Shown piece by piece: positions 10,645-20,226 of a stretch of 64,000 nt of DNA. Source of the stretch: an uncultured Marinoscillum sp. (GTDB taxonomy: Bacteria > Bacteroidota > Bacteroidia > Cytophagales > MED-G16). Below the pieces are notes generated by a model, which was given only the letters and a program-made list of their open reading frames with translations, was not told where the DNA came from and did no database searches. The translations under genes were made by a program, and so were the position numbers. The DNA lies in NCBI GenBank assembly GCA_902626505.1, contig CACOFQ010000001.1, positions 119,032-183,031 on the forward strand, given 5' to 3'. How positions within the stretch are numbered: position 1 is the stretch's first letter; the number at the start of each line of letters is the position of its first letter.

Positions 10645-11872
10645 AATCACAGTCCTTTTATTCTTTTCCATTTTTATTGAATCTTTTTCTCAAAACTCTC
10701 CAAGAGTACCCGAGAGAATAAGAATTGATAATATGGTCTTGAATATTTCTGATGATGTTATCCCAATTATTCAAAATGAAGTAGATGCTCTTCACCTCAA
10801 TGAAAAATATTTTCAAATTTATGTTGACAGAATAAATATTTTTTTCCCAATTATTGAAAGAATTTTAGAAGAGGAAGAAATGCCAGATGATTTGAAATAT
10901 TTAGCTCTTCAAGAAAGTGCACTGATTTCAGATGCAGTTTCCTCATCTGATGCAGTAGGGTTTTGGCAGTTTAAGAAAGAAACTGCTGAAGATTATGGTT
11001 TAATAGTAAATGAAAAAATTGATGAGAGAAAAAACATTGTATCTTCTACCAGAGCGGCTTCTAGATATATAAAGAATAGTAATTATCTTTTTGAAAATTG
11101 GATTTTTTCTATTTATTCATATTATCAAGGCCTTAATGGAGCAAAAGAAGTTGTTGATCCTCAATTATATGGATCAAAAAGAATGATTATTGATGAAAGT
11201 ACCCACTGGTATATTATTAAATTTTTAGGATATAAAATTGCTTTTGAAGATTATGCTGATAAAATAAATTACAATAATAATTTTTCAGTTTATGAAAATA
11301 AATCATTTATTTCAGTTAAAGACATGTCTGAAAGTTTATCAATTGATAAAAGTAAATTATCTTCATTTAATTCATGGATTAAAACTGATCGAATTCCAAA
11401 TGATAAAATTTACTCTTTTATTATACCTGAAAAAAAGGAGAATATCTTTAAAATAACGGCTTCAGTTTTATCTGAAAAAGTTAATACTTTAATTGATCAA
11501 CAAAATAACTCAGCAATTGATGAGAAAATTTTAAGTGTCATTTCTAAAAGATCAATTTTTTTAAATGGATTACCAGCCTTTATTGCTGATTCAATAGATA
11601 ATATAAATGAAATATCATCAACATATAAAATTTCAAAAAAGAACTTTTTAGCTTATAATGATATTGAAAAAAATCATAAGATAATTCCAGGTATGCCTTA
11701 TTATTTATCAAAAAAAAGAAGAAAGGGTAGGGTACAATTATATTTGAGAAGAGAAGACGAATCTTTATGGGAAATTTCCCAATTATTTGGTGTTCAGCTT
11801 TCTTCTTTGAAAAAGATAAATAAGGAAAATAATACTAGCAAAATTTTGATGAGGAGAAGATCTATTCTTTGA
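10634..11872 (+). CDS. Lytic transglycosylase, MltD-like, with LysM-like C-terminus
   Basis: SLT region PDDLKYLALQESALISDAVSSSDAVGFWQFKKETAEDYGL; C-terminal YLRREDESLWEISQLFGVQLSSLKKINKEN resembles LysM. Confidence 0.85.
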   Translation: MKIKITVLLFFSIFIESFSQNSPRVPERIRIDNMVLNISDDVIPIIQNEVDALHLNEKYFQIYVDRINIFFPIIERILEEEEMPDDLKYLALQESALISDAVSSSDAVGFWQFKKETAEDYGLIVNEKIDERKNIVSSTRAASRYIKNSNYLFENWIFSIYSYYQGLNGAKEVVDPQLYGSKRMIIDESTHWYIIKFLGYKIAFEDYADKINYNNNFSVYENKSFISVKDMSESLSIDKSKLSSFNSWIKTDRIPNDKIYSFIIPEKKENIFKITASVLSEKVNTLIDQQNNSAIDEKILSVISKRSIFLNGLPAFIADSIDNINEISSTYKISKKNFLAYNDIEKNHKIIPGMPYYLSKKRRKGRVQLYLRREDESLWEISQLFGVQLSSLKKINKENNTSKILMRRRSIL

Positions 11873-13058
11873 CTATTTTTTCAATAATTTTTCCATCTTT
11901 TTTTCCTTTAAGAATTAATTTTTTATCTCCATAATGAGTCATCTCCTCTTTAACTAGATAATAATTATCATCATAGCTATCAAGCGTGCTTATTTTATCT
12001 ACTCCTTCCTTACCCCTCCAAATTTCTAAATCTATCTTTTCCCATTTTTTTGATTTTATAGATTTATATGATGCATCAATTATAGCATTTACAATATAAC
12101 CATCATAAAAAGTTTCAGAAGGTTTCTCTCCATTTTCTAAAGAGTCAAACATATTTGCAAACATATGATTATAACCTAATTCATTTAATTCATCTCCTAC
12201 TGGGAAAATCCATCCTGAATCTGACTCAGCTTTTTCTGCAACATAATCGCTGCCTTTTCCTGTTGTAAACATTTCGAATCCTGTTCTTAAAAATGAATTA
12301 ACCCATATTGTACCTTCAGTACCCATTACTTCATCTCTAAGATCTAACCCACCTCTAAATGTCCAGCTAACTTCAAATTGCCCAATAGCACCATTTTCAT
12401 ATTTGACAAGTCCTATTGCATGGTCTTCAGCATCAATTGGTTTTACTTGAGTATCGCCCCAACACATCACCTCAATTGGTTTAATGTCTTTACCAATATA
12501 ATTTCTACTAATTTCTATACAGTGACATCCAAGATCTAAAATACATCCACCACCTGCTTGCTCTTTATCCCAGAACCATTCGCTATGAGGTCCAGGATGT
12601 GTTTCTCTTGATTTAGTCCAAATAATATGACCTAAACTTCCAGATTTAACACTTTCTAACGCTTTTAAAAATTTTGGGGTATAGCAAAGGTCTTCAAGAT
12701 ATCCTGCAAATATTCCAGCTTTTTCAACAGCTTCTACCATTCTTTTTGCTTCTTCTGCATTTCTGCCAAGAGGTTTAGTACATATTACTGCTTTATTATG
12801 TTTACAACATAGGTGAACTGCTTCTTCATGTAAATTATTTGGAAGAGATATACATACGACATCTACGTCCTTATGAGAAATTGAATCTTCCATATTTGTT
12901 GTCCAATGTGGGACTTTATAATCTTCAGCAAATTTTTTAGCACTTTCCTCTCTTCTTGAATAAATAGAAACTACCCTATCTTTATTTCTATATCCGTGGA
13001 GTGAATCAGTATAAAATCTTCCGATAAAGCCTGATCCTAACATTGAAATTTTTTGCAT
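11862..13058 (-). CDS. Gfo/Idh/MocA family oxidoreductase
   Basis: N-terminal Rossmann GSGFIGRFYTDSLHGYRNKDRVVSIYSRREE, CTKPLGRNAEEAKRMVEA, C-terminal GGGCILDLGCHCIEISRNYIG. Confidence 0.93.
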   Translation of the reverse strand: MQKISMLGSGFIGRFYTDSLHGYRNKDRVVSIYSRREESAKKFAEDYKVPHWTTNMEDSISHKDVDVVCISLPNNLHEEAVHLCCKHNKAVICTKPLGRNAEEAKRMVEAVEKAGIFAGYLEDLCYTPKFLKALESVKSGSLGHIIWTKSRETHPGPHSEWFWDKEQAGGGCILDLGCHCIEISRNYIGKDIKPIEVMCWGDTQVKPIDAEDHAIGLVKYENGAIGQFEVSWTFRGGLDLRDEVMGTEGTIWVNSFLRTGFEMFTTGKGSDYVAEKAESDSGWIFPVGDELNELGYNHMFANMFDSLENGEKPSETFYDGYIVNAIIDASYKSIKSKKWEKIDLEIWRGKEGVDKISTLDSYDDNYYLVKEEMTHYGDKKLILKGKKDGKIIEKIVKE

Positions 13059-13061
13059 GAC

Positions 13062-14237
13062 TTATTTATTTTTTTCTTTAAAAAATATGACTAAAAATAG
13101 TAAAACTGCACCAGAAATATAGGCTGGAACCATCCATATATCTCCCCAATTTTTTATTCCTTCTATTGTATTACTATCAGTTATAATTCCTGAGAACCAT
13201 GAACCTATAGTCATACCGATTCCATATGTTGCAACTGTGAATAGACCTTGAGCAGCATTTTTAATTTTTTCTCCAGCTTTATTTTCTGTATACATATAAC
13301 CTGTTACAAAAAAGAAATCATAGCATATTCCATGAAGTAGTATTCCTGAAATTATCATCCAGTAATAAGTTTCTAAATCACCATTTGCAAAAAAGAAAAA
13401 TCTTAATGCCCAAGCCGCAATACCAATAATTAATATGTTTTTAACTCCTAATCTATAGTATAGAAATGGAATTGCAAGAATAAAAATAGCTTCAGAAATT
13501 TGTCCATATATCATTTTACCAGCTGCACCTTCCATTCCCAGATCATTTAGAAAAACATTCGCAAATGAATAATAAAAAGAAAGAGGAATACATATTAAAA
13601 CAGCAGAAATAAAAAATATTAAGTATGATTTGTCTTTTAGTAAAATAAGACCTTCTAAACCAAAAGTTGAACCATCAGTTTTTCCCTTTGGAGGTACGTT
13701 TGGAAGCGAAAAAGAAAATAAACCAAGAATTATCGATGCTCCAGCTGCTATATAAAAAGTATATGCAATACTTGATACATTATTCTCAAGTTGAAGATTT
13801 CCTATTATAAAACCTGCTACTATCCATCCAAATGTTCCAAAGAATCTAATTACAGGAAAAGTTTTCCCTGAATCACTTACATTAGCAAAAACTATATTAT
13901 TTGAAAGTGCAACTGTTGGCATATACATCAATGAGTAAATAAGTACAGTTATAATAAATAAAAATGATGATGATATCTCAGTAGCATAAATTAATAATAA
14001 ACCACCGACTATGTGTAAGGCACCCATAGCTTTTTGAGCAGAAAAATATCTATCGGCTATTGATCCTACAAAAAAAGGTGAAAAAATTGCTGCAATTGCG
14101 AATGCACTATATGCTGAACCTATTTCTTCTCCAGAAGAATTTAAAATTTTCGCCATATAGGTTCCAGCAGTTACATACCACGCTCCCCAAATGAAATATT
14201 GGAGAAACATCATAGTAGAAAGTTTGAAGTTTTTCAT
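13062..14237 (-). CDS. MFS transporter, nucleoside/sugar:H+ symporter-like
   Basis: About 12 TM segments; MMFLQYFIWGAWYVTAGTYMAKIL and FFANGDLETYYWMIISGILLHGICYDFFFVTGYMYT resemble the nucleoside permease-type MFS family found in Bacteroidota. Confidence 0.85.
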   Translation of the reverse strand: MKNFKLSTMMFLQYFIWGAWYVTAGTYMAKILNSSGEEIGSAYSAFAIAAIFSPFFVGSIADRYFSAQKAMGALHIVGGLLLIYATEISSSFLFIITVLIYSLMYMPTVALSNNIVFANVSDSGKTFPVIRFFGTFGWIVAGFIIGNLQLENNVSSIAYTFYIAAGASIILGLFSFSLPNVPPKGKTDGSTFGLEGLILLKDKSYLIFFISAVLICIPLSFYYSFANVFLNDLGMEGAAGKMIYGQISEAIFILAIPFLYYRLGVKNILIIGIAAWALRFFFFANGDLETYYWMIISGILLHGICYDFFFVTGYMYTENKAGEKIKNAAQGLFTVATYGIGMTIGSWFSGIITDSNTIEGIKNWGDIWMVPAYISGAVLLFLVIFFKEKNK

Positions 14238-14345
14238 AGTTAATTTGGTTTATTCGTGTCAACAATTATTAAGTTAAAAAAAAAATTTTTAAATTAATGT
14301 GATTTTATATCATTATTAAACAGACTAACTCTATAAACCATATTT

Positions 14346-15797
14346 ATGAAAAATAATAATTCAAAAAAAAATAGTAGACGAGAATTTTTGAAAAATGGCA
14401 CTCTAGCAGCTTCAAGTTTTTTTATTGTGCCAAGATATGTTCTTGGAGGAAATGGGTATACATCTCCAAGTGATAAAATTAATATTGCTGGTATAGGAGT
14501 AGGAGGTAAGGGTACATCAGATCTATGGTACGCCTCAGACGAAGGTAAAGAAAATGTGGTGGCTCTTTGTGATGTTGATATGGGTGAATATACAAAGAAG
14601 TCAAGGGATAGATTTCCAAAAGCAAACTTTTATCAAGATTTTAGAGAAATGTTTGATAAACAAAAAGATATTGATGCAGTTACAATATCTTCTCCGGACC
14701 ATGTTCATGCAATTCAAGCTTTATCAGCCATGGATGAGGGAATTCATGTATATGTACAAAAACCTTTAACACATAACATAAGAGAAGCTAGAATGCTCAC
14801 TGAAACTGCTAGGGAGAAGAAGATTGTTACTCAAATGGGAAATCAAGGAGCTTCAAACTCCGGAATGAGAAAAGTTCAAGAATGGTTTGATGCCGGATTA
14901 ATTGGAGAAGTTGATGAAGTATTTGTTTGGACAAATAGGCCAGTTTGGCCTCAAGGAATCCCAGTTCCTAAGTCAGATGGAAGCCCAGTACCTGAAGGCT
15001 TGGATTGGGATTTATGGTTAGGTCCAGCTCCCAAGGTTGAATATACAAATGCATACCATCCTTTTAATTGGAGAGGTTGGTGGGCATATGGCACTGGAGC
15101 TTTAGGTGATATGGGCTGTCATCTTATTGATGTTCCATTTAAGACACTAGGTTTACAATATCCTAAAGCTGTTGAATGCAGTGTAGGACAGGTATTTATT
15201 AAAATGTGGAGTCCTGAATATATTCCAGAGGGATGTCCTCCATCATCTTCTGTAACTTTAGACTTTGAAGCAACTGATAAAAATAAAAAACCTTTAAAAA
15301 TGAGATGGCTTGATGGTGGACTTAGACCACCTCATCCAGATTTAATTCCAGCTAGTGATCCTTTAGGAACTCCTAATAGTGCAAATGGAGTAATGATGAT
15401 AGGTTCAAAAGGTATAATAACAACAGGTGTATATGGTTTTACACCTAAATTATATAGAAAAGGTGAAAAAATGGTTGAGTTTGATACCTCTAATCAACCT
15501 GGTAATGAATTCGGACATCAGACCAAATGGATTAAAGCTTGTAAAGCAGGATTTAACAGCTCTGAGCATAAGGCTTTAACATCATCTTTTGATTATTCTG
15601 GCCCAATGACTGAGACGGTTTTAATGGGTAATATTGCTATCAGGAGTTATATGGAAATGAAAAGAAATAAAATAGGTAATGCATATTATCCTGGAAGGAG
15701 AAAATTATTATGGGATGGTGGAGCTATGAAAATTACTAACTATAATAATGCAAATAAATTTGTCACCCGAGAATACAGAAATGGTTGGGAAATTTAA
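14346..15797 (+). CDS. Gfo/Idh/MocA family oxidoreductase with Tat-type signal
   Basis: SRREFLKNGTLAASSFFIVPRYVLGG Tat-like leader; INIAGIGVGGKGTSDL Rossmann, YVQKPLTHNIREARMLTETAREKKIVTQMGNQG. Confidence 0.95.
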   Translation: MKNNNSKKNSRREFLKNGTLAASSFFIVPRYVLGGNGYTSPSDKINIAGIGVGGKGTSDLWYASDEGKENVVALCDVDMGEYTKKSRDRFPKANFYQDFREMFDKQKDIDAVTISSPDHVHAIQALSAMDEGIHVYVQKPLTHNIREARMLTETAREKKIVTQMGNQGASNSGMRKVQEWFDAGLIGEVDEVFVWTNRPVWPQGIPVPKSDGSPVPEGLDWDLWLGPAPKVEYTNAYHPFNWRGWWAYGTGALGDMGCHLIDVPFKTLGLQYPKAVECSVGQVFIKMWSPEYIPEGCPPSSSVTLDFEATDKNKKPLKMRWLDGGLRPPHPDLIPASDPLGTPNSANGVMMIGSKGIITTGVYGFTPKLYRKGEKMVEFDTSNQPGNEFGHQTKWIKACKAGFNSSEHKALTSSFDYSGPMTETVLMGNIAIRSYMEMKRNKIGNAYYPGRRKLLWDGGAMKITNYNNANKFVTREYRNGWEI

Positions 15798-17434
15798 AAC
15801 TCATAATCTAAACCAAGTTTACTTTTTAATTGGTTTAGGTTATCATTTTTTTTGACTAAATATTCAAACTTTTCTTTATTGGTATATATTGTTTTTTCTT
15901 TTTTAGTTTGATTAATTTTTTTATTTAAAGTTATTTTTTCAGTAAATCTATTTTTTAGTCTTTCATTTAATCTATTAAGAATACTATCATAAATAGACCC
16001 TTCTAATTTATTGTCTAAATAGAAAGTTATTGAAGTTCCTTCTATTACTTTTTGTTTCTTGAGGATAGCAACTTCAGATTTTTTTTCTTTTAGAGAATCT
16101 ATAAATGAATTTATAAGAAGATTAAACTCTTCTTCTGAAAAAGAAACTTTTTTATTTATTTCAATTTCTTCTTTTTTTAATTCAATTTCTGTTTTTACCT
16201 CTTCATTTTTTGTAATTAATAAATTTTTGAGGTTAGGAGTGTCTTTATTAATAATATCATTTTCTGATTTTGGTTTTTCAATTATTTTTTTAACTTTTTC
16301 TTCCTTTATTTCTTTTTTAAATTCTTTTTTTTCTGGAGTATCAATCTGCTCTTCTTTAGATTTTAGTGTTTTTTTTTTTGATAGCGAACAAATTTTAATT
16401 AATGCAATTTCTGTATGAATCTTACTATCACTAGACTGTTTATAATTTATTTCAAATTTATTTAAAACTTCTAAAGCTTTTTCAATGAATTCAGTTTCTA
16501 TTTTAGAAGATTGATCAATGTACTTAGATTTTTCATTATCCGATACCTCTAAAAGTTCAACTAATTTTTTATTCTTTGATAGAAGTAAATTTCTAAAGTG
16601 ATTAGAAAGTCCATTTAGTAAACTATAGCTTTCAAATCCCTTTTGAAGAATTTCATTATGTAATAGAATAATTTCAGTAAATTTTGATTCATATAATAGA
16701 TTACTAATATTAAAGAAGTATTCACTGTCTAAAATATTTAAGTTTTTTGTGACAATTTCTAAAGTTATTTTAGAATCTTTTGAAAAAGTTCTAATAAGAT
16801 CCAGAGTAGATAAAGCATCTCTCATTGCTCCATCAGCTTTTCGAGCAATTATATGTAAAGCTTCATCTTCAAAATCAATTTTCTCTTGAGATAGTATTTC
16901 TTTTAATTTATCTTTTATATCTATAATTTCAATTCTATTAAAATCATAGATTTGACATCTTGATAGAATTGTAGGAATAACTTTATTTTTTTCAGTAGTT
17001 GCAAGTATGAAAATAGCATAAGATGGCGGCTCTTCTAATGTTTTTAAAAAAGCATTAAATGCAGCATTTGATAGCATATGAACCTCATCAATTATATATA
17101 CTTTATATTTCCCTGATTGTGGAGCATATCTAACCTGATCGATCAAATTTCTTATATCATCAACTGAATTATTGGAAGCAGCATCTAATTCATATATATT
17201 AAGATTATTTGAACTATCCAGTGGATTCTTAATATTGAACCCATTAATTTCATTTGCTAATATTCTTGCACATGTCGTTTTACCAACACCTCTTGGTCCA
17301 CAAAATAGTATTGATTGAGCAATTTTATTATTTTTAATTGCATTTTCAAGAGTAGTTGTTACATGAGATTGACCAACTACATCATCAAATTTTATAGGTC
17401 TATATTTTCTTGCTGATACAACATATTTTTCCAC
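15794..17434 (-). CDS. dnaX: DNA polymerase III subunit gamma/tau
   Basis: YRPIKFDDVVGQSHVTTTLENAI...FCGPRGVGKTTCARILA...YIIDEVHMLSNAAFNAFLKTLEEPP...ILATTEKNKVIPTILSRCQ. Confidence 0.98.
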   Translation of the reverse strand: MEKYVVSARKYRPIKFDDVVGQSHVTTTLENAIKNNKIAQSILFCGPRGVGKTTCARILANEINGFNIKNPLDSSNNLNIYELDAASNNSVDDIRNLIDQVRYAPQSGKYKVYIIDEVHMLSNAAFNAFLKTLEEPPSYAIFILATTEKNKVIPTILSRCQIYDFNRIEIIDIKDKLKEILSQEKIDFEDEALHIIARKADGAMRDALSTLDLIRTFSKDSKITLEIVTKNLNILDSEYFFNISNLLYESKFTEIILLHNEILQKGFESYSLLNGLSNHFRNLLLSKNKKLVELLEVSDNEKSKYIDQSSKIETEFIEKALEVLNKFEINYKQSSDSKIHTEIALIKICSLSKKKTLKSKEEQIDTPEKKEFKKEIKEEKVKKIIEKPKSENDIINKDTPNLKNLLITKNEEVKTEIELKKEEIEINKKVSFSEEEFNLLINSFIDSLKEKKSEVAILKKQKVIEGTSITFYLDNKLEGSIYDSILNRLNERLKNRFTEKITLNKKINQTKKEKTIYTNKEKFEYLVKKNDNLNQLKSKLGLDYEF

Positions 17435-17487
17435 AGATGTAAATTAAATAAATTAGATTTGCGCAACAATATTGTTCTTTGTTTTTT

Positions 17488-17853
17488 GGGGTCGACTGGA
17501 ATTGACAGTATGATAAATTTTATTTTTGCATGTCGGGTGATTGTAACATCCGTAATCAAATGCTACAAATTTTAAACGGCGAACGTAAATACGAATACGC
17601 TATGGCGGTTTAAATTCTAAGAATTTAAATTACCACATCATAATTTAGCTGGTGATCTTCGGTTAATTAATTTGGTGTCATAAGAAGATCTACTTTATAT
17701 TTTTTCCTACAATTATATATTGGAAATTTAGTAGGTAAGGATAGATGTTGGTTGATATTTCCCTGCTCTATCTCTAAAATTAAAAATTATCTAAGCATGT
17801 AGACGGAATATGGTTTCCATATCTGGACGCGGGTTCGAATCCCGCCGACTCCA
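17488..17853 (+). ncRNA. ssrA: Transfer-messenger RNA (tmRNA)
   Basis: 5' GGGGTCGACTGGAATTGAC pairs over 7 bp (GGGGTCG/CGACTCC) with the 3' end; T-arm GCGGGTTCGAATCCCGC; internal tag ORF GERKYEYAMAV-stop followed by hairpin AAATTC..GAATTT; CCA apparently not encoded. Confidence 0.95.
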
Positions 17854-17858
17854 CATAA

Positions 17859-18434
17859 TTAATAAGAAAATTCTTTTGTGTCTAGTTTTCTAAGTTGGTA
17901 GTTATATTCTATTAATCCCTGCTCTTTTGCTCTAGAATAAACATTTACTCTAATAATTTTTCCATCTTTAAATTGTACATCATGTACATTATATTCAAAA
18001 ATATCATTCCCATCAGCATCAACATTATAGAAATCATTTCCTGTAGTAAGCCATTCTTCTATCTCTCCGTTTTCATTTTCTGACGAGTTAGCAATCATCC
18101 ATCTAACATCCCACCTAGGACTTTCATTTTTAAACCAGTTATCTAAGATTGCTATATGAGTATCATTTCCTTTACCAACACTTCCATCTGCAGTATATCC
18201 TTCCCATTTTTCAGAATTAATTTCTGCAATTTTTTCTAAATCCTTCTCATTATGAGCCTTGATATAATCAAGCCAAATTTGTTGGTTAGTTACTTCACCT
18301 ACTGTAATAGGTACTATTTTTCCAGCGTCATTTTTGTATGATCCTATTATAACTGGATTATTTGAGTTATTTGGTTTTTGATCACAAGAAAAAAGTAAAA
18401 GTGATATAATGGTTAAATTCAATATGTATTTCAT
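17859..18434 (-). CDS. Exported lipoprotein with SnoaL/NTF2-like domain
   Basis: Lipobox-like LLLFSCDQ; NTF2-like pattern WLDYIKAHNEKDLEKIAEINSEKWEGYTADGSVGKG. Confidence 0.65.
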   Translation of the reverse strand: MKYILNLTIISLLLFSCDQKPNNSNNPVIIGSYKNDAGKIVPITVGEVTNQQIWLDYIKAHNEKDLEKIAEINSEKWEGYTADGSVGKGNDTHIAILDNWFKNESPRWDVRWMIANSSENENGEIEEWLTTGNDFYNVDADGNDIFEYNVHDVQFKDGKIIRVNVYSRAKEQGLIEYNYQLRKLDTKEFSY

Positions 18435-18517
18435 GTTTTTATCTTTAAAACTAGCTTACTTAAATGTATAATAAAATTTAATTATTCTCTTTTATTTCCT
18501 TTAATAATTCAATAATT

Positions 18518-20164
18518 CTATTCATACTGTTTTTTCTTATTGATCATATTTCTAATTCTATTTTCTGAAATAATAATTTGATAATTTTCTGAAATTGTAA
18601 ATAGACTTTTATTTAGGTTTTCTCTATCATTTTCAATAGTCCTAACTAATAAATCAATTTCTTGATTTTGAAAATCATTTAAATTGTTTGAGTTTTTATA
18701 AAAACTAAGTCTATCATATTTGACCTTAACATTAGACTGAAGTTTAATAGTTTCTTGAAGTAAATTTTTTATTGCATTATCATCCCTTGATAAAACTTCA
18801 TTAATAACTGACAAAACAGCCCCACTAGCACCAATAATTGGGCCTGCTTTTCTTGTTACTTCTGAATTAGAAGATAAAACACCCATAAGTGCACCTAAAA
18901 AAGTAATTCCAGCAGCACTAAAAGTTCTAATTTTTCTATTATTTTTTGAGGTTGCTTCTATCCATTTTAAGTTTTCATTAATTTCTTCAAGTCCATTTTG
19001 TTGATCTTCAAGTTCATTTATTAACTCTGTAATTTTTTCTTGTACTTTTTGAGGATTAATTGTATTCATTACAACAACATCAAGAGTAATTTGAGTTGAT
19101 AATCCAGAAAGATCTGTTGCTTTTAGCTCTAAATTATAATTTTGTGTTGAATTTGTTCTTTCAACATGATCATAGTCAACATCAAAAGATATAGTTTTGT
19201 TTCTACTATCAAGTTTCATACCTCTAGGTAATTGGGCACCAACATTCTCAATAATTATAGAGTCGTTCACATTAGGATCGTCAACTGGTATTTTATATAG
19301 ATACTTATTTCCTTCTTCTACTATCCATTTAGATGTTTTTCCAAAAACAGGAGGGAAATTATTTTCTGAATAAATTATTTTAAAGGTATCAATATCAAAT
19401 AATTCAGGTTTATTTTTTTTATATGCTCTCAATATAAACTGAAAAGTTTTTTCTAACTCGTTTATATTATTTGGATCGATTTTCCATTCAATATTTCCAT
19501 TCAAAGGATCAAAGTTGTCAATTGGAGCATCAGTTTTTAATTCAAAAAGAATATTTTCATCTCCATCTGAAATTATGGGTTGATAATTAAAAGAGTAATT
19601 ATTTCTAATTATTTTATCAATCTGTTTATTAATTATTACAGGAGGGTATTCTAGATTATTAATTTCAATCAAAAAATCATATCTATTAAGTTTTGAGTTT
19701 TCATCATGCGCAAAGAGATTCCAAGTAATAAATTTATTTATGGCTTGATTATCATCTGGTATAAATTCAAAGTATATTCTTTTACTTCTTTTATCATATA
19801 TTATTTTTCCATTTTCTAAAATTCTAAAGTTAGGATTGTCATTGAAATAATAATTAAAAATAATTTCATCTTCTCTTCCAATTAATTGTATGATTATAGA
19901 TAATGTATCCCTTTCATTTAAAATAATATTTGAGGGATCATATAAGTTTTCCTTTAAAACTTTTTGCTCACCATTTATATTATAATCTATTATATTAAAT
20001 GATATTCCATTATATATTTCTTCTTTTATTGATAAGTCTTTCGAAATAACTATGCTTGTATCGCTTTTAATATTTTTAACAGAATCATTAACTATATTTT
20101 GTGCGTAAACTGATGTTGGGATGTGCAGTAAATTTATAATGATGAAGAAAATTAAATTTCTCAT
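18518..20164 (-). CDS. Secreted protein with Ig/cadherin-like repeats and C-terminal coiled-coil/hydrophobic region, unknown function
   Basis: Signal peptide from internal ATG (MRNLIFFIIINLLHIPTSVYAQN) at 20164, preferred to the track start at 20224; repeats of the type IDNFDPLNGNIEWKIDPN, GMKLDSRNKTISFDVDYDHV; coiled coil from about residue 380. Confidence 0.6.
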   Translation of the reverse strand: MRNLIFFIIINLLHIPTSVYAQNIVNDSVKNIKSDTSIVISKDLSIKEEIYNGISFNIIDYNINGEQKVLKENLYDPSNIILNERDTLSIIIQLIGREDEIIFNYYFNDNPNFRILENGKIIYDKRSKRIYFEFIPDDNQAINKFITWNLFAHDENSKLNRYDFLIEINNLEYPPVIINKQIDKIIRNNYSFNYQPIISDGDENILFELKTDAPIDNFDPLNGNIEWKIDPNNINELEKTFQFILRAYKKNKPELFDIDTFKIIYSENNFPPVFGKTSKWIVEEGNKYLYKIPVDDPNVNDSIIIENVGAQLPRGMKLDSRNKTISFDVDYDHVERTNSTQNYNLELKATDLSGLSTQITLDVVVMNTINPQKVQEKITELINELEDQQNGLEEINENLKWIEATSKNNRKIRTFSAAGITFLGALMGVLSSNSEVTRKAGPIIGASGAVLSVINEVLSRDDNAIKNLLQETIKLQSNVKVKYDRLSFYKNSNNLNDFQNQEIDLLVRTIENDRENLNKSLFTISENYQIIISENRIRNMINKKKQYE

Positions 20165-20226
20165 GTTATGATAAAATACAATACTTAATATATCTATGTA
20201 ATTTAATTTAATAATTTTTATCAATT

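Noticed and set aside
16059-16418. 119-aa plus-strand ORF opposite dnaX linker
   Set aside because: Mirror of the Lys/Glu-rich DnaX linker, giving Phe/Ser-rich nonsense.
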